Shown here: one piece after another, positions 41,095 to 50,535 of the stretch
Layout of the letters: every line of letters starts with the position of its first letter
Position numbering within the stretch: the stretch's first letter is position 1
Origin: Roseovarius indicus
Lineage (GTDB): Bacteria > Pseudomonadota > Alphaproteobacteria > Rhodobacterales > Rhodobacteraceae
Length of the DNA stretch: 64,000 bases
Assembly (NCBI RefSeq): GCF_008728195.1
Contig: NZ_CP031598.1
Coordinates: 1,922,001-1,986,000, forward strand
Direction of reading: 5' to 3'
Position numbers and translations under genes: made by a program
The notes under the pieces: generated by a model
Database searches by the model: none
Seen by the model: the letters and a program-made list of their open reading frames with translations, nothing else
What the model was told of the DNA's origin: nothing

Positions 41095-42036
41095 ATGCTT
41101 GACCAGTCTCAGATCGATGCGTTCAACCGCGACGGGGTGATCGTCGTGCCGGATGTTCTGGCGGGCGACGTGCTTGCGGCAGTGCGGGCGGAATATTCCG
41201 GGCTGCTCGACACGCTCTACGCCGGCTGGCACCGCGAGGGGCGCGTGCCCCCGCCCGAGGGTCGCGATTTCCAGGACAAGCTGCTGACCAGCTACAAGGC
41301 GGGGTGCGACTGGTTTCAGCCGATGGATATCTCGCTGCCGGGCGACGAGATCACGCCCGACACGCCGTTTCATTTCGGCCCGGCGGTGTTCGACATGATC
41401 ACCTGTGCCCGGCTGCTCGACCTCGTGGAATGCCTCATCGGGCCAGAGATCACCTCGAACCCGATCCAGCATGTGCGGCTGAAGCCGCCGGCGGGCGAGT
41501 TGCACAAGGACGAAATCCGCGCCCATGTGGGCGGCACCGACTGGCATCAGGATCGCGGCGTGGCGCATGAGGAGGCCGACGCCACAACGATGGTGACGGT
41601 CTGGCTGGCGATTTCGGACGCGACCGTGGAAAACGGGTGCCTGCAGGCGATCCCCGGCACGCCGCGAATGTACCCCCATTGCCCCAAGACGCAGACGGCG
41701 ATTGCCGACGGCGTGCTCGATGTCGGCAAGGCGCAGGCTTTGCCGGTGAAGGCCGGCGGGGCGGTGATCTTTCACCCTCTGACGCCGCATGCCTCGCTCG
41801 ACAATGTCTCCAAGCAGTTCCGCTGGTCCTTCGACATCCGCTACAACGTGACCGGCCAGCCGACCGGGCGGGCGCATTTCCCGGACTTCGTCGCACGCTC
41901 GCGGGCGCAGCCCGAGACGGAGCTGCGCGACTGGCGGGCGTGGCTCAGCATGTGGGAACACGCGCGGGCGCGCCTGTCGGGGCAGGCCCATATTCCCATC
42001 CACCGCTGGGACGCCAGCAGCCCCTCCTGCGCCTGA
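41095..42036 (+). CDS. Phytanoyl-CoA dioxygenase family Fe(II)/2-oxoglutarate oxygenase
   Basis: This 313-residue double-stranded beta-helix protein has the iron triad His151-x-Asp153 (WHQD) and His232 (TPHAS), and Arg249 as 2-oxoglutarate contact candidate. It would hydroxylate a substrate using oxygen and 2-oxoglutarate. It lies between the TRAP genes and a UxaA-type dehydratase, so it probably acts on an imported carbohydrate acid or a modified (for example methylated) sugar. A second family member lies at 50536. Confidence 0.85.
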   Translation: MLDQSQIDAFNRDGVIVVPDVLAGDVLAAVRAEYSGLLDTLYAGWHREGRVPPPEGRDFQDKLLTSYKAGCDWFQPMDISLPGDEITPDTPFHFGPAVFDMITCARLLDLVECLIGPEITSNPIQHVRLKPPAGELHKDEIRAHVGGTDWHQDRGVAHEEADATTMVTVWLAISDATVENGCLQAIPGTPRMYPHCPKTQTAIADGVLDVGKAQALPVKAGGAVIFHPLTPHASLDNVSKQFRWSFDIRYNVTGQPTGRAHFPDFVARSRAQPETELRDWRAWLSMWEHARARLSGQAHIPIHRWDASSPSCA

Positions 42037-42045
42037 GGCCTCCCG

Positions 42046-43536
42046 ATGAAGACCGTTCGACTGTCCGACGCCGACAACGTGGTGACCGCCATCTCCCAAT
42101 TGGCGCCGGACGAGGACGACGCAATCGAGCTTGTCCCGCGCGGCCACAAGATGGCCACCCGCCCCATCGCCCGCGGCGATGCGGTGCGCAAATACGCCCA
42201 GGTCATCGGCTATGCCTCAACGGACATCCCCCAGGGCGCCCACGTACACACCCACAACCTGGAATTCCGCAACGTCGACACCGCTTACGAATTCTCGACC
42301 AACCTGACACCCGCCACGCCCGCGACCACCACCGACACCTTCATGGGCTACCGCCGCGCCTCGGGCCGGGTCGGCACGCGCAACTACATCGCCGTCCTCA
42401 CCTCGGTGAACTGCTCGGCCACCGCCGCGCGGATGATCGCCGACCACTTCACCCCCGAGCGGCTGGCGCCCTATCCCAATGTCGACGGCGTGGCCGCTTT
42501 CGTGCATGGCACCGGCTGCGGCATGGCCGGGTCGGGCGAGGGGTTCGAGGCGCTGCAGCGTGTCATGTGGGGCTATGCCCGCAACGCCAACGTGGGCGGC
42601 GTGCTGATGGCCGGGTTGGGCTGCGAGACCAACCAGATCGACTGGCTGGTCGAGGCGTTCGGCCTGACGCCGGGCCCCTTGTTCCAGACGATGAACATCC
42701 AGGACGTGGGCGGCATCCGGAAGACGGTCGAGGCCGGCATAGCCAAGATCGAGGCGATGCTGCCGCTGGTCAACGAGGCCGAACGCGAACCATGCCCGGC
42801 CTCGGAGCTGATGGTCGCCCTGCAATGCGGCGGGTCCGATGCCTGGTCGGGCATCACCGCCAACCCCGCGGTCGGCCATGCCTGCGACCTGCTGGTCGCA
42901 CAGGGCGGCACCGGCGTGCTGGCCGAGACACCCGAGATCTACGGGGCCGAGCACCTGCTGACGGCGCGCGCGGCAAGCCGCGAGGTGGGCGAGAAACTCA
43001 TCGCCCTCATCCGCTGGTGGGAGGATTACACCGCCCGCAACCACGGCAGCATGGACAACAACCCCAGCCCCGGCAACAAGAAGGGCGGCCTGACCACCAT
43101 TCTCGAGAAATCGCTGGGCGCGGCGGCCAAGGGCGGCACCACGCCCCTGACGGGCGTCTACAAATATGCCGAGCCGGTGACGGCCAAGGGCTTCACCTTC
43201 ATGGACAGCCCCGGCTATGACCCGGCCAGCGTGACGGGGCAGATCGCCAGCGGCTGCAACCTTGTCGTCTTCACCACCGGGCGCGGCTCGGCCTTCGGCT
43301 CGAAGCCCGCGCCGACGCTGAAAGTGGCGACCAACACCCAGATGTACGAGCGGATGACCGAGGATATGGACGTGAACGCCGGCCGTATCCTGACCGACGG
43401 CGCCAGCGTCGAAGAGGTCGGGCGCGAGATCTACGAGGCGTGGCTCAGGCTGGCCTCGGGCGAGGTGTCGAAATCCGAGGCGCAGGGGCTGGGCGATCAT
43501 GAATTCGTGCCGTGGCAGATCGGCGCGGTGATGTAA
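42046..43536 (+). CDS. UxaA-family (altronate/galactarate-type) dehydratase
   Basis: This 496-residue protein has an N-terminal SAF domain (residues 1-80, with GHKMATRPIARGD) and the C-terminal UxaA domain. The latter includes GRVGTRNYIAVL, LGCETNQID and ALQCGGSDAWSG. Family members dehydrate altronate or galactarate using iron. Both parts are in one chain, unlike versions split into two genes. It follows the dioxygenase by nine bases in an operon with a beta-hydroxyacid dehydrogenase. Confidence 0.85.
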   Translation: MKTVRLSDADNVVTAISQLAPDEDDAIELVPRGHKMATRPIARGDAVRKYAQVIGYASTDIPQGAHVHTHNLEFRNVDTAYEFSTNLTPATPATTTDTFMGYRRASGRVGTRNYIAVLTSVNCSATAARMIADHFTPERLAPYPNVDGVAAFVHGTGCGMAGSGEGFEALQRVMWGYARNANVGGVLMAGLGCETNQIDWLVEAFGLTPGPLFQTMNIQDVGGIRKTVEAGIAKIEAMLPLVNEAEREPCPASELMVALQCGGSDAWSGITANPAVGHACDLLVAQGGTGVLAETPEIYGAEHLLTARAASREVGEKLIALIRWWEDYTARNHGSMDNNPSPGNKKGGLTTILEKSLGAAAKGGTTPLTGVYKYAEPVTAKGFTFMDSPGYDPASVTGQIASGCNLVVFTTGRGSAFGSKPAPTLKVATNTQMYERMTEDMDVNAGRILTDGASVEEVGREIYEAWLRLASGEVSKSEAQGLGDHEFVPWQIGAVM

Positions 43537-43582
43537 CGGCAGGTCCCCTGCAACGGGGCCGTGCCATGAGAGGGAGGACAAC

Positions 43583-44476
43583 ATGAGCAAGCCGACAATC
43601 GGCTTCATCGGGCTGGGGCTGATGGGCCGGGCCATGGTGGGGTGCCTGCAGGATGCGGGCTATGACGTGAGTGTGCTGGGCAACCGCGACCGGAGCGGGA
43701 TCGAGGAGGCCGTGGCACGCGGCGGACGCGAGGCCGGCTCGGCCCGGGAGATGGCCGAGAATTGCGATATCGTGATGCTGTGCGTCGGGACCTCGGAGCA
43801 GGTCGAGCAACGGATCTACGGAGAGGACGGCGTGCTGGCCGGGGCGAAAGCGGGCCAGGTGGTGATCGATTTCGGCACCTCCTTGCCCTCGTCGACGCAG
43901 AAGATCGGGGCCGATCTGGCGGAAAAGGGCGCCGTCTATCTCGACGCGCCGCTGGGCCGGACGCCGGCTCATGCCAAGGATGGCTTGCTGAACATCATGT
44001 GCGCAGGCGACGAGGCGGCCTATGAAAAGGTCAAGCCGGTGCTCGACGTGCTGGGCGAGAATGTCTTCCATCTCGGCAAGCTGGGGAACGGGCACACGAT
44101 CAAGCTGATCAACAACTTCTTCGCCATGACGACGGCCAACGCGATGGCGGAGGCCTTTGCCACGGCGGATGCGGCGGGCATCGACCGGCAGGCGCTTTAC
44201 AGCGTGATGTCGGCCGGGCCCCTCAAGTCGGGGATGATGGACTTCATCCGCAACTATGCGGTGGATGGGCAGGTCGACCTTGCCTTTTCGGTTGCAAATG
44301 CGGCCAAGGATGTGGGCTATTACCGGCAGATGGCGGGGGACCTGGGGCTTGAAAGTCGCATGTCGACCGCGGCCGATGCCACGCTGCGCGAGGCGCGCGA
44401 TGGCGGCGATGGCGGGATCATGGTCCCGGAAATGGTGGATTGGATGGCGAAACATCTCGGGAGTAAGCAGTCATGA
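43583..44476 (+). CDS. Beta-hydroxyacid dehydrogenase (3-hydroxyisobutyrate dehydrogenase family)
   Basis: This 297-residue protein has the Rossmann motif GFIGLGLMGRAM and catalytic Lys174 (GHTIKLINN). The usual DAPVSGG signature is replaced by DAPLGRTP. The same replacement occurs in the gene at 51447, so the two form a subgroup distinct from the copy at 32935. Candidates are tartronate-semialdehyde reduction or oxidation of a sugar acid. It overlaps the next SDR by four bases. Confidence 0.85.
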   Translation: MSKPTIGFIGLGLMGRAMVGCLQDAGYDVSVLGNRDRSGIEEAVARGGREAGSAREMAENCDIVMLCVGTSEQVEQRIYGEDGVLAGAKAGQVVIDFGTSLPSSTQKIGADLAEKGAVYLDAPLGRTPAHAKDGLLNIMCAGDEAAYEKVKPVLDVLGENVFHLGKLGNGHTIKLINNFFAMTTANAMAEAFATADAAGIDRQALYSVMSAGPLKSGMMDFIRNYAVDGQVDLAFSVANAAKDVGYYRQMAGDLGLESRMSTAADATLREARDGGDGGIMVPEMVDWMAKHLGSKQS

Positions 44477-45195
44477 GGCTGAAGGGCAAACGCGCGTTCA
44501 TCACCGCCGCGGGGCAGGGCATCGGGCGGGCAAGCGCCGCGGCGATGGCCCGCGAGGGGGCGCATGTCATCGCCACCGATCTGAACGGCGACCTGCTGGA
44601 AGGGCTCGACGTGGCCGAAAGCTTTGCCCTCGACGCGCTCGACAAGGTGGCGCTGGTGCAGGCGGTCGGCGAGGCGCAGCCCGATATCCTGGTCAACTGC
44701 TCCGGCATCGTGCATTCGGGCACGATCCTCGACGCCACGGACGAGGAGTTCGACCTGGCCATGAACCTCAACGTGCGGGCGCATTTCCACGCGATCCAGG
44801 CGGCGGTGCCGGGGATGCTGGAGCGCGGCACGGGGTCGATCGTCAATATCGCCTCGGTCTGTTCCAGCCTGCGGGGCCTGCCGAACCGGTTCATCTATGG
44901 CACGTCGAAGGGCGCCACGATCGGGCTGACCAAGCAGGTCGCGGCGGATTACATCACGCAAGGCATCCGCTGTAACTGCATCGCGCCCGGTACGGTCGAC
45001 AGCCCGTCGCTGCAACAGCGCCTGAAGGACACGGGCGATTACGAGGCGGCGATGAAGGCCTTCGTCGCGCGTCAGCCCATGGGCCGGCTGGGCGAGGCGG
45101 AAGAGATTGCCGACCTGGTGGTCTATCTTGCCAGTGACGAAACGCGCTATATGACGGGGCAATGTGTGGCGATTGACGGCGGCATGACGATGTGA
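44473..45195 (+). CDS. SDR-family oxidoreductase
   Basis: This 240-residue protein has the cofactor motif TAAGQGIGRAS (Gly replaced by Ala in the first position of the usual TGxxxGIG), NCSG in place of NNAG, and the catalytic YGTSK. Relatives include 2-keto-3-deoxy-L-fuconate dehydrogenase. The ATGA overlap with the preceding dehydrogenase supports a shared pathway. Confidence 0.82.
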   Translation: MRLKGKRAFITAAGQGIGRASAAAMAREGAHVIATDLNGDLLEGLDVAESFALDALDKVALVQAVGEAQPDILVNCSGIVHSGTILDATDEEFDLAMNLNVRAHFHAIQAAVPGMLERGTGSIVNIASVCSSLRGLPNRFIYGTSKGATIGLTKQVAADYITQGIRCNCIAPGTVDSPSLQQRLKDTGDYEAAMKAFVARQPMGRLGEAEEIADLVVYLASDETRYMTGQCVAIDGGMTM

Positions 45196-45214
45196 CCTGC
45201 CAGCGGATGATGAT

Positions 45215-46126
45215 GTGAGTGCACCGAAGCCAAGGGAAGACCGGACCGCCGCGGGTGTGCTGACCATGCTGTGCGCGGTGGTGTTTTTCACCTGCATCGA
45301 CAGTTCGGCCAAGTGGCTGTCGCTTGCGGGCATGCCGGTGCTGCAGATCGTGTTCGCCCGGTATTTCGGGCACTTCGTCTATGCCACGCTGATCTACATG
45401 CCGCAGGAGGGGCTTTCGGCCTTCCGCTCGCGGGCGCCTTTCAAACAGCTTCTGCGCTCGACATTCCTGTTCGGCTCGACCGTCTGCAACTTCTTCGCGC
45501 TGCAATCGCTGCCGATCACGGTGACAACGACGATCATGTTCGCGGGGCCGATCGTGGTGACCCTGCTGGCGATCCCGATCCTTGGCGAGAAGGTCGGCCT
45601 GCGCCGGATCGCGGCGGTCTGCACCGGGTTCGTGGGCGTGCTGGTGGTGATGCAGCCCTGGGGGGCGGAGTTCCACCCGGCGATGATGTATTCGCTGGCG
45701 GCGCTGGTGATTGCCTCGATGTATTTCATCATGACGCGGATGCTCGCGGGGGTGGAGACGAATGCCACGCAACAGGTTTGGTCGGCGGGGCTCGCCTCGG
45801 TCGTGCTGGCGCCTTTTGCGGCGTCGGTCTGGGTCTGGCCCGAGGGCGGGACGGAATGGCTGGTGATGTTCCTGATCGGCGGGTTCGGGATGACGGGGCA
45901 TATCCTCGTCACCATCGCGCATCGCTGGGCCGATGCGTCGATTCTGGCGCCGATGGTTTACAGCCAGATCTTCCTGGCGGCGATCGCCGGGATCGTGGTG
46001 TTCGCCACGTGGCCCACGATCTGGACCCTGGGCGGCGGGCTGATCATCATCGGCTCGGGCCTCTATATCTGGCACCGGGAGCGGCAGAAGGCCGGAGCGC
46101 TGCGAAAGACGACGCGGGTGCCCTGA
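45215..46126 (+). CDS. DMT-superfamily (EamA) transporter
   Basis: This 303-residue protein has about ten predicted membrane segments and two EamA repeats (for example VTTTIMFAGPIVVTLLAIPILGEKVG in the first). A GTG start is used. It may export or import a metabolite of the surrounding pathway. It ends the + strand operon that starts at dctP and converges on the uronate dehydrogenase gene. Confidence 0.82.
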   Translation: MSAPKPREDRTAAGVLTMLCAVVFFTCIDSSAKWLSLAGMPVLQIVFARYFGHFVYATLIYMPQEGLSAFRSRAPFKQLLRSTFLFGSTVCNFFALQSLPITVTTTIMFAGPIVVTLLAIPILGEKVGLRRIAAVCTGFVGVLVVMQPWGAEFHPAMMYSLAALVIASMYFIMTRMLAGVETNATQQVWSAGLASVVLAPFAASVWVWPEGGTEWLVMFLIGGFGMTGHILVTIAHRWADASILAPMVYSQIFLAAIAGIVVFATWPTIWTLGGGLIIIGSGLYIWHRERQKAGALRKTTRVP

Positions 46127-46150
46127 GCGCGAGGCGGGCTTCGGTCGCAG

Positions 46151-46191
46151 ACACCGACGCAATACCGACAAAATACCGACGTTATACCGAC
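46151..46191. repeat. Four helically phased direct repeats
   Basis: ACACCGAC at 46151 is followed by ATACCGAC at 46162, 46173 and 46184. The spacing is exactly 11 bases each time, so all copies lie on about the same face of the helix. They lie in the convergent gap between the EamA and udh genes. Possibly a protein-binding array; function unknown. Confidence 0.75.
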
Positions 46192-46233
46192 GTCGAATTT
46201 CCTGCAAAACAAGGGGTGTGGGCCCTGAACGGG

Positions 46234-47034
46234 TCAGTCCTCGAAATGCCCCGCCTTGGCGAATTTTCCACCCTGGTAAATCACCTCCGGATCGTCCGGA
46301 TCCTGGGCCGGGTCGTCAGCGAAGAGATGGGCAAACCGGGCCGAGCTGTCCCTCGGTTTCCAGCCGAGATAGGCGGTCTCGGAATTGTCCCACCAGCTTT
46401 CCTCGTTGTCCGAAACCCCGTAAACGATGGGGCATCCCAGCCTCGGCACCTCCAGCATCACGCCGATCAGCCGCAGCATGTCGGCCGACGACATCCACGT
46501 CGCCATCATCCGGCGGTCCTTGGGTTCGGGAAAGCACGACCCGATGCGCAGGATCAGCGTTTCGATGCCGTACTTGTCCCAATACATGCTGGCCAGCGCC
46601 TCGCCATAGGCTTTCGACACGCCGTAATTGCTGTCAGGCCGGATGGGCGAGGAGGCGGTAAGGCGTGTCTCGCGGGAATGGAAGCCGATCACGTGGTTGG
46701 AACTGGCGAAGAGGATGCGGCGTGCGCCCTCCTTCCGGGCGGCCTCGTACAGGTGATAGGTGCCGTCGATATTGACCGGGTGGATGAGGTCGGCGCGGTT
46801 CTCGGTCGAGATGCCGCCGAAATGCAGGATGGCATCGCAGCCCTTCACCGTCTCGCGCACGGCGTCGGCATCGGTCAGGTCGCACGTGACGATCTCTTCA
46901 TGTGCGCCCGGTTCGCCGAGGTCCGCGACATCGGAAAGCCGCACTGTCTTGGCATAATCTGCCAGTCCTTCGCGGATCTGCTGGCCAATGGTGCCGGCGG
47001 CGCCGGTCATGAGCAGGCGTTGGGTCTTTCGCAT
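46234..47034 (-). CDS. udh: Uronate dehydrogenase
   Basis: This 266-residue extended SDR closely follows the Agrobacterium uronate dehydrogenase pattern. The TGAAGTIGQQIREGL cofactor motif, FASSNHVIGFH, the catalytic YGVSK, RIGSCFPEPKDRRMM and WWDNSETAYLGWKP are present. It oxidises D-glucuronate or D-galacturonate with NAD to the aldarolactone. It is last in the dehydratase-SDR-udh operon on the - strand. Confidence 0.93.
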   Translation of the reverse strand: MRKTQRLLMTGAAGTIGQQIREGLADYAKTVRLSDVADLGEPGAHEEIVTCDLTDADAVRETVKGCDAILHFGGISTENRADLIHPVNIDGTYHLYEAARKEGARRILFASSNHVIGFHSRETRLTASSPIRPDSNYGVSKAYGEALASMYWDKYGIETLILRIGSCFPEPKDRRMMATWMSSADMLRLIGVMLEVPRLGCPIVYGVSDNEESWWDNSETAYLGWKPRDSSARFAHLFADDPAQDPDDPEVIYQGGKFAKAGHFED

Positions 47035-47037
47035 GGG

Positions 47038-47775
47038 TTACCCCCGTCCGATATAGGGCATGTTGGTGGCCATGACGGTCATGAACTGCACGTTGGCGTC
47101 GAGGGGCAGGTCGGCCATGTGCAGGACGGAATTCGCCACATGCGCCACGTCCATCACCGGTTCGATGGCGATGGAGCCGTCGGCCTGCGGGACGCCTTCG
47201 GTCATCTTGGCGGCCATGTCGGTGAGGGCGTTGCCGATGTCGACCTGGCCGCAGGCGATGTTGAACGGCCGGCCATCGAGGCTGATCGAGCGGGTCAGGC
47301 CGGTGATGGCGTGTTTCGAGGCAGTGTAGGGCGCCGAGCCCCAGCGCGGCACGTAGGCCGAGACCGAGCCGTTATTGATGATCCGGCCGCCCTGCGGCTC
47401 TTGCTTTCTCATGATACCAAATGCGGCGCGGGCACAGATGAAGCTGCCGGTCACGTTGATGTCGATGAGCTGGCGGAACTCCTCGACCGGGATTTCATCG
47501 ATGGGGGCGCCGGGCCGGCCGATACCTGCGTTGTTGAAGATGGCGTCGAGGTGTCCCCAGTCCTGCGCAGCACGGCCGAAGGCGGCCTCGACCTGCGCCT
47601 CGTCGGTCACGTCGCAGGGCAGGGTGAGCGCGTTTTCGTGCCCGTTTGCCGTTTCCTCCAATGCCTCGGCACGGCGGCCCACGAGGCCCACGCGCCAGCC
47701 GGCGTCGAGGAAGGCATGGGCGGTGGCGCGGCCCACGCCGCCGCCGCCGCCGGTGATGATGATTGACTTGGTCAT
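47038..47775 (-). CDS. SDR-family oxidoreductase
   Basis: This 245-residue protein has the glycine-rich TGGGGGVGRAT motif, NNAG and the catalytic YTASK. It lies four bases before udh and after the dehydratase gene. The ATG at 47775 is chosen because the cofactor motif lies seven residues in. Probably acts on a hydroxyl of the uronate or aldonate. Confidence 0.83.
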   Translation of the reverse strand: MTKSIIITGGGGGVGRATAHAFLDAGWRVGLVGRRAEALEETANGHENALTLPCDVTDEAQVEAAFGRAAQDWGHLDAIFNNAGIGRPGAPIDEIPVEEFRQLIDINVTGSFICARAAFGIMRKQEPQGGRIINNGSVSAYVPRWGSAPYTASKHAITGLTRSISLDGRPFNIACGQVDIGNALTDMAAKMTEGVPQADGSIAIEPVMDVAHVANSVLHMADLPLDANVQFMTVMATNMPYIGRG

Positions 47776-47803
47776 GTGTGTCCTCCCGCGGGTCCGCCCC
47801 GTT

Positions 47804-49585
47804 CTAGTGGTTGTCTCTGGGCAGATCCTTCGCGATCTTCTGGTACGCGGTTGCCAGTTCGAGGCAGCCGCCATCGGCCAGCTGTCCGACATGGGTGCGG
47901 TAGATTTCCTGCCAAGGCGTCTGGCTCTTGATCTCGGGAGCTTCCCAGGCGTCGATGCGGGCCTGCCATTCGGCCTCGTCGACCAAGGCGTCCATCTTCG
48001 AGGCGTTCAGGTCGAGCCGCACCATGTCGCCCGTGCGCAGGTAGGCCAGACCACCGCCCACCACGCTTTCGGGCGAGGCGTTGAGGATCGAGGGGCTTTC
48101 CGAGGTGCCCGATTGGCGCCCGTCGCCCACGGTGGGCAGGTGGTTGATGCCCTGCCGGATGATCGCGTCTGGCGGTTGCATGTTCACCACCTCGGCCGAG
48201 CCCGGGTAGCCCACGCAGCCCACGCCACGGATGAAGAGAACGGTGCGTTCGTCGATGCCGAGTTCGGTGTCGTTGATCCGGTCGTGGTAATCCTCGGGGC
48301 CTTCGAAGACCACGGCGCGCGCTTCGAAGACGCCCTCGTTGCCCGGCTCTGAAAGGAAGCGCTTGCGGAAGTCGTCGGAAATCACGCTGGTCTTCATCAG
48401 CGCCGAATCGAACAGGTTGCCGGACAACACCTTGAAGCCCGCATTCGTGCGCAGGGGTTCCGCGTAGGGGGTGATCACGTCGCGGTCGACGCTTTCCAGC
48501 CCGGCGAGGTTCTGGCCCATGCTGTGGCCGGTCGCCGTCATCACGCCCTCGTGGATCCGGCCCGCGCGCATCAGTTCGGCCATGACCGCCGGCACGCCAC
48601 CCGCGCGGAAGAAACTTTCGCCGAGATATTCGCCGGCCGGCTGCATGTTGACCATGAGCGGCACGTCGAAGCCGAGGGTCTGCCAGTCCTTCACGTCCAG
48701 CTCGACGCCGATATGGCGGGCGACGGCCTGCAGGTGGGGGGGTGCGTTGGTCGAGCCGCCGATGGCGGTGTTGACCACGATCGCGTTTTCGAAGGCTTCG
48801 CGGGTCAGGATGTCGGACGGCTTGAGGTCTTCGTAAACCATGCTGACGATGCGCTTGCCGGTCTCGTAAGCCATCGCCATCCGTTCACGGAAGGGCGCCG
48901 GGATGGCCGAGTTGCCGGTCAGCGTCATGCCGAGCGCCTCGGCCAGCGCGTTCATCGTGCTGGCCGTGCCCATGGTGTTGCAATGGCCGAGGCTGGGCGC
49001 GGCGGAGCAGACGCGGCTGATGAATTCGTCGTAGTCGATTTCGCCCATGGCCAGCAGGCGGCGGCTTTCCCACACGATCAGACCCGAGCCCGCGCGCTTG
49101 CCCTTCCACCACCCGTCGAGCATGGGCCCGCCGTTGAGCGCGATGGCCGGCAGGTCGACGGTGGCCGCGCCCATCAGCATCGCCGGTGTGGTCTTGTCGC
49201 AGCCGGTGGTCAGCACGACCCCGTCGATCGGGTAGCCGTGCAGCACCTCGACGAGGCTGAGATATTGCAGGTTGCGGTCGAGCGCCGCGGTGGGTCGCTT
49301 GCCGGTTTCCTGGATCGGGTGCACGGGAAACTCCATCGGAATGCCGCCCGCCTCGCGGATGCCCGCCTTGATCCGGTCCATCAGGAAGACGTGGATCTTG
49401 TTGCAGGGTGCAATGTCCGAGCCGGTCTGGGCGATGCCGATGATGGGCTTGCCGCCCTGAAGCTCTTCGCGGGTGAATTCCTGGTTCTGGTAGCGTTCGA
49501 GGTAGAGCGCCGTTATCCCGGGGTTGTTGGGGTTGTCGAACCATTCCTGCGATCGGAACTGCTTGTTCGCACGTGTGTCAGACAT
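47804..49585 (-). CDS. IlvD/EDD-family sugar-acid dehydratase
   Basis: This 593-residue protein is similar in size to the aldonate dehydratases that act on L-arabinonate or D-xylonate. Three cluster cysteines are visible: Cys61 (DIAPCN), Cys129 (TTGCDK, with Lys131) and Cys202 (LGHCNTMGTA). Context with udh argues for aldarate or aldonate dehydration rather than branched-chain amino-acid synthesis. The ATG at 49585 is chosen; upstream frame crosses the operator. A GntR-type operator lies 67 bases upstream. Confidence 0.88.
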   Translation of the reverse strand: MSDTRANKQFRSQEWFDNPNNPGITALYLERYQNQEFTREELQGGKPIIGIAQTGSDIAPCNKIHVFLMDRIKAGIREAGGIPMEFPVHPIQETGKRPTAALDRNLQYLSLVEVLHGYPIDGVVLTTGCDKTTPAMLMGAATVDLPAIALNGGPMLDGWWKGKRAGSGLIVWESRRLLAMGEIDYDEFISRVCSAAPSLGHCNTMGTASTMNALAEALGMTLTGNSAIPAPFRERMAMAYETGKRIVSMVYEDLKPSDILTREAFENAIVVNTAIGGSTNAPPHLQAVARHIGVELDVKDWQTLGFDVPLMVNMQPAGEYLGESFFRAGGVPAVMAELMRAGRIHEGVMTATGHSMGQNLAGLESVDRDVITPYAEPLRTNAGFKVLSGNLFDSALMKTSVISDDFRKRFLSEPGNEGVFEARAVVFEGPEDYHDRINDTELGIDERTVLFIRGVGCVGYPGSAEVVNMQPPDAIIRQGINHLPTVGDGRQSGTSESPSILNASPESVVGGGLAYLRTGDMVRLDLNASKMDALVDEAEWQARIDAWEAPEIKSQTPWQEIYRTHVGQLADGGCLELATAYQKIAKDLPRDNH

Positions 49586-49652
49586 CGAGCCGGTCTCCCT
49601 GAATTCCGCGTTCGCCCAAAGCTGGTGAACACGCCTCTTGTGACAGCATTCC

Positions 49653-49670
49653 CATTTGGTATACCAAATG
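49653..49670. promoter_or_regulatory. Predicted GntR operator 3
   Basis: CATTTGGTATACCAAATG, 18 bases, perfect palindrome, between the dehydratase gene on the - strand and the RraA-type gene on the + strand. The core is identical to those near the GntR gene. Confidence 0.78.
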
Positions 49671-49832
49671 CAAGGGCAAAGCGCCCATATGAGCAAGGCA
49701 TTCCGGTGAATCTGGCGGCGGCATCCGCCGGAAGACGCGAAATGCCATGTCGTGGTGTCCTGGTGGATGCCGCGATGCTATGACGTGACCCGGGCGTACC
49801 TTGCGCGACGCCCTGACAACCGGAGCCCCGAG

Positions 49833-50531
49833 ATGATCGAAGAACCGCCTGTCCTGACCCTCCGCCGGAGTTTTCCGCGCCCCAGCGCGGCCCAGATCGC
49901 GGCTTTTCGCGATGTGCCGACGGGGTTCGTCTGCGACGCCATGGGCGGGCAGGGGGCGCTGAGTTCCGACATTCAGCCGATCGGCGGCGGGCGGGATATC
50001 GACTGTCGGGCCGTAGGCCCGGCACTGGTGGCGGATAACGGGCCGGCCGAGATTCTCGCGACGATGGGCGCGCTGCATATCCTCGAACCGGGTGACATCA
50101 TCCTGTCGGCGGTGCATGGCCACCGGAATTGTTCGGCCTCGGGCGATCAGTTCTGCGGCATGATGAAGAACAAGGGCGCGGCCGGGTTTGTGACCGATGG
50201 TGAGATGCGCGATTACGACGGCATCGTCGAGGTGGGCCTTCCGGCGTGGTGCACCGGGCTGAGCCCCAACTCGCCCTATTCGAACGGGCCCGCGCGGGCG
50301 GGGTTCGGCGCGGTGATCGGCGGCGTGCGGGTCGAGAGTGGCGATCTGATCGTGGCCGACCGGAACGGCGTGGTCGTGGTGCCGCTTGCCGAGATCGACC
50401 GGGTGATCGGGCGACTTTCGAAGGTGAAGGAACTTGAAGGCGTACTCGAGGCGAAGGTGCGCGAGGGGTTCTGCCAGATGGCGGCCATCGAGGAGATGAT
50501 CGCCGATGGTCGCGCGGTGATCGAGGACTAG
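49833..50531 (+). CDS. RraA-like / HMG aldolase family protein
   Basis: This 232-residue protein belongs to the RraA-type fold that includes 4-hydroxy-4-methyl-2-oxoglutarate and related class II aldolases. The segments DNGPAEILATMGALHILEPGD and VTDGEMRDYDGI resemble the active-site region. A pyruvate aldolase role in sugar-acid breakdown is likely. The ATG at 49833 is chosen for GGAG seven bases upstream; an in-frame ATG at 49752 lacks a ribosome site. Confidence 0.8.
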   Translation: MIEEPPVLTLRRSFPRPSAAQIAAFRDVPTGFVCDAMGGQGALSSDIQPIGGGRDIDCRAVGPALVADNGPAEILATMGALHILEPGDIILSAVHGHRNCSASGDQFCGMMKNKGAAGFVTDGEMRDYDGIVEVGLPAWCTGLSPNSPYSNGPARAGFGAVIGGVRVESGDLIVADRNGVVVVPLAEIDRVIGRLSKVKELEGVLEAKVREGFCQMAAIEEMIADGRAVIED

Positions 50532-50535
50532 GCGG

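Noticed and set aside
46151..46191. The four ATACCGAC-type repeats as a CRISPR array.
   Set aside because: Eight-base repeats with three-base spacers do not fit; no cas genes are present.
45271..47766. An 831-codon + strand frame across the EamA gene, the repeat array and the udh/SDR genes.
   Set aside because: It covers two strands of well-recognised genes in a shadow frame and translates to glycine/arginine/valine-rich sequence without motifs.
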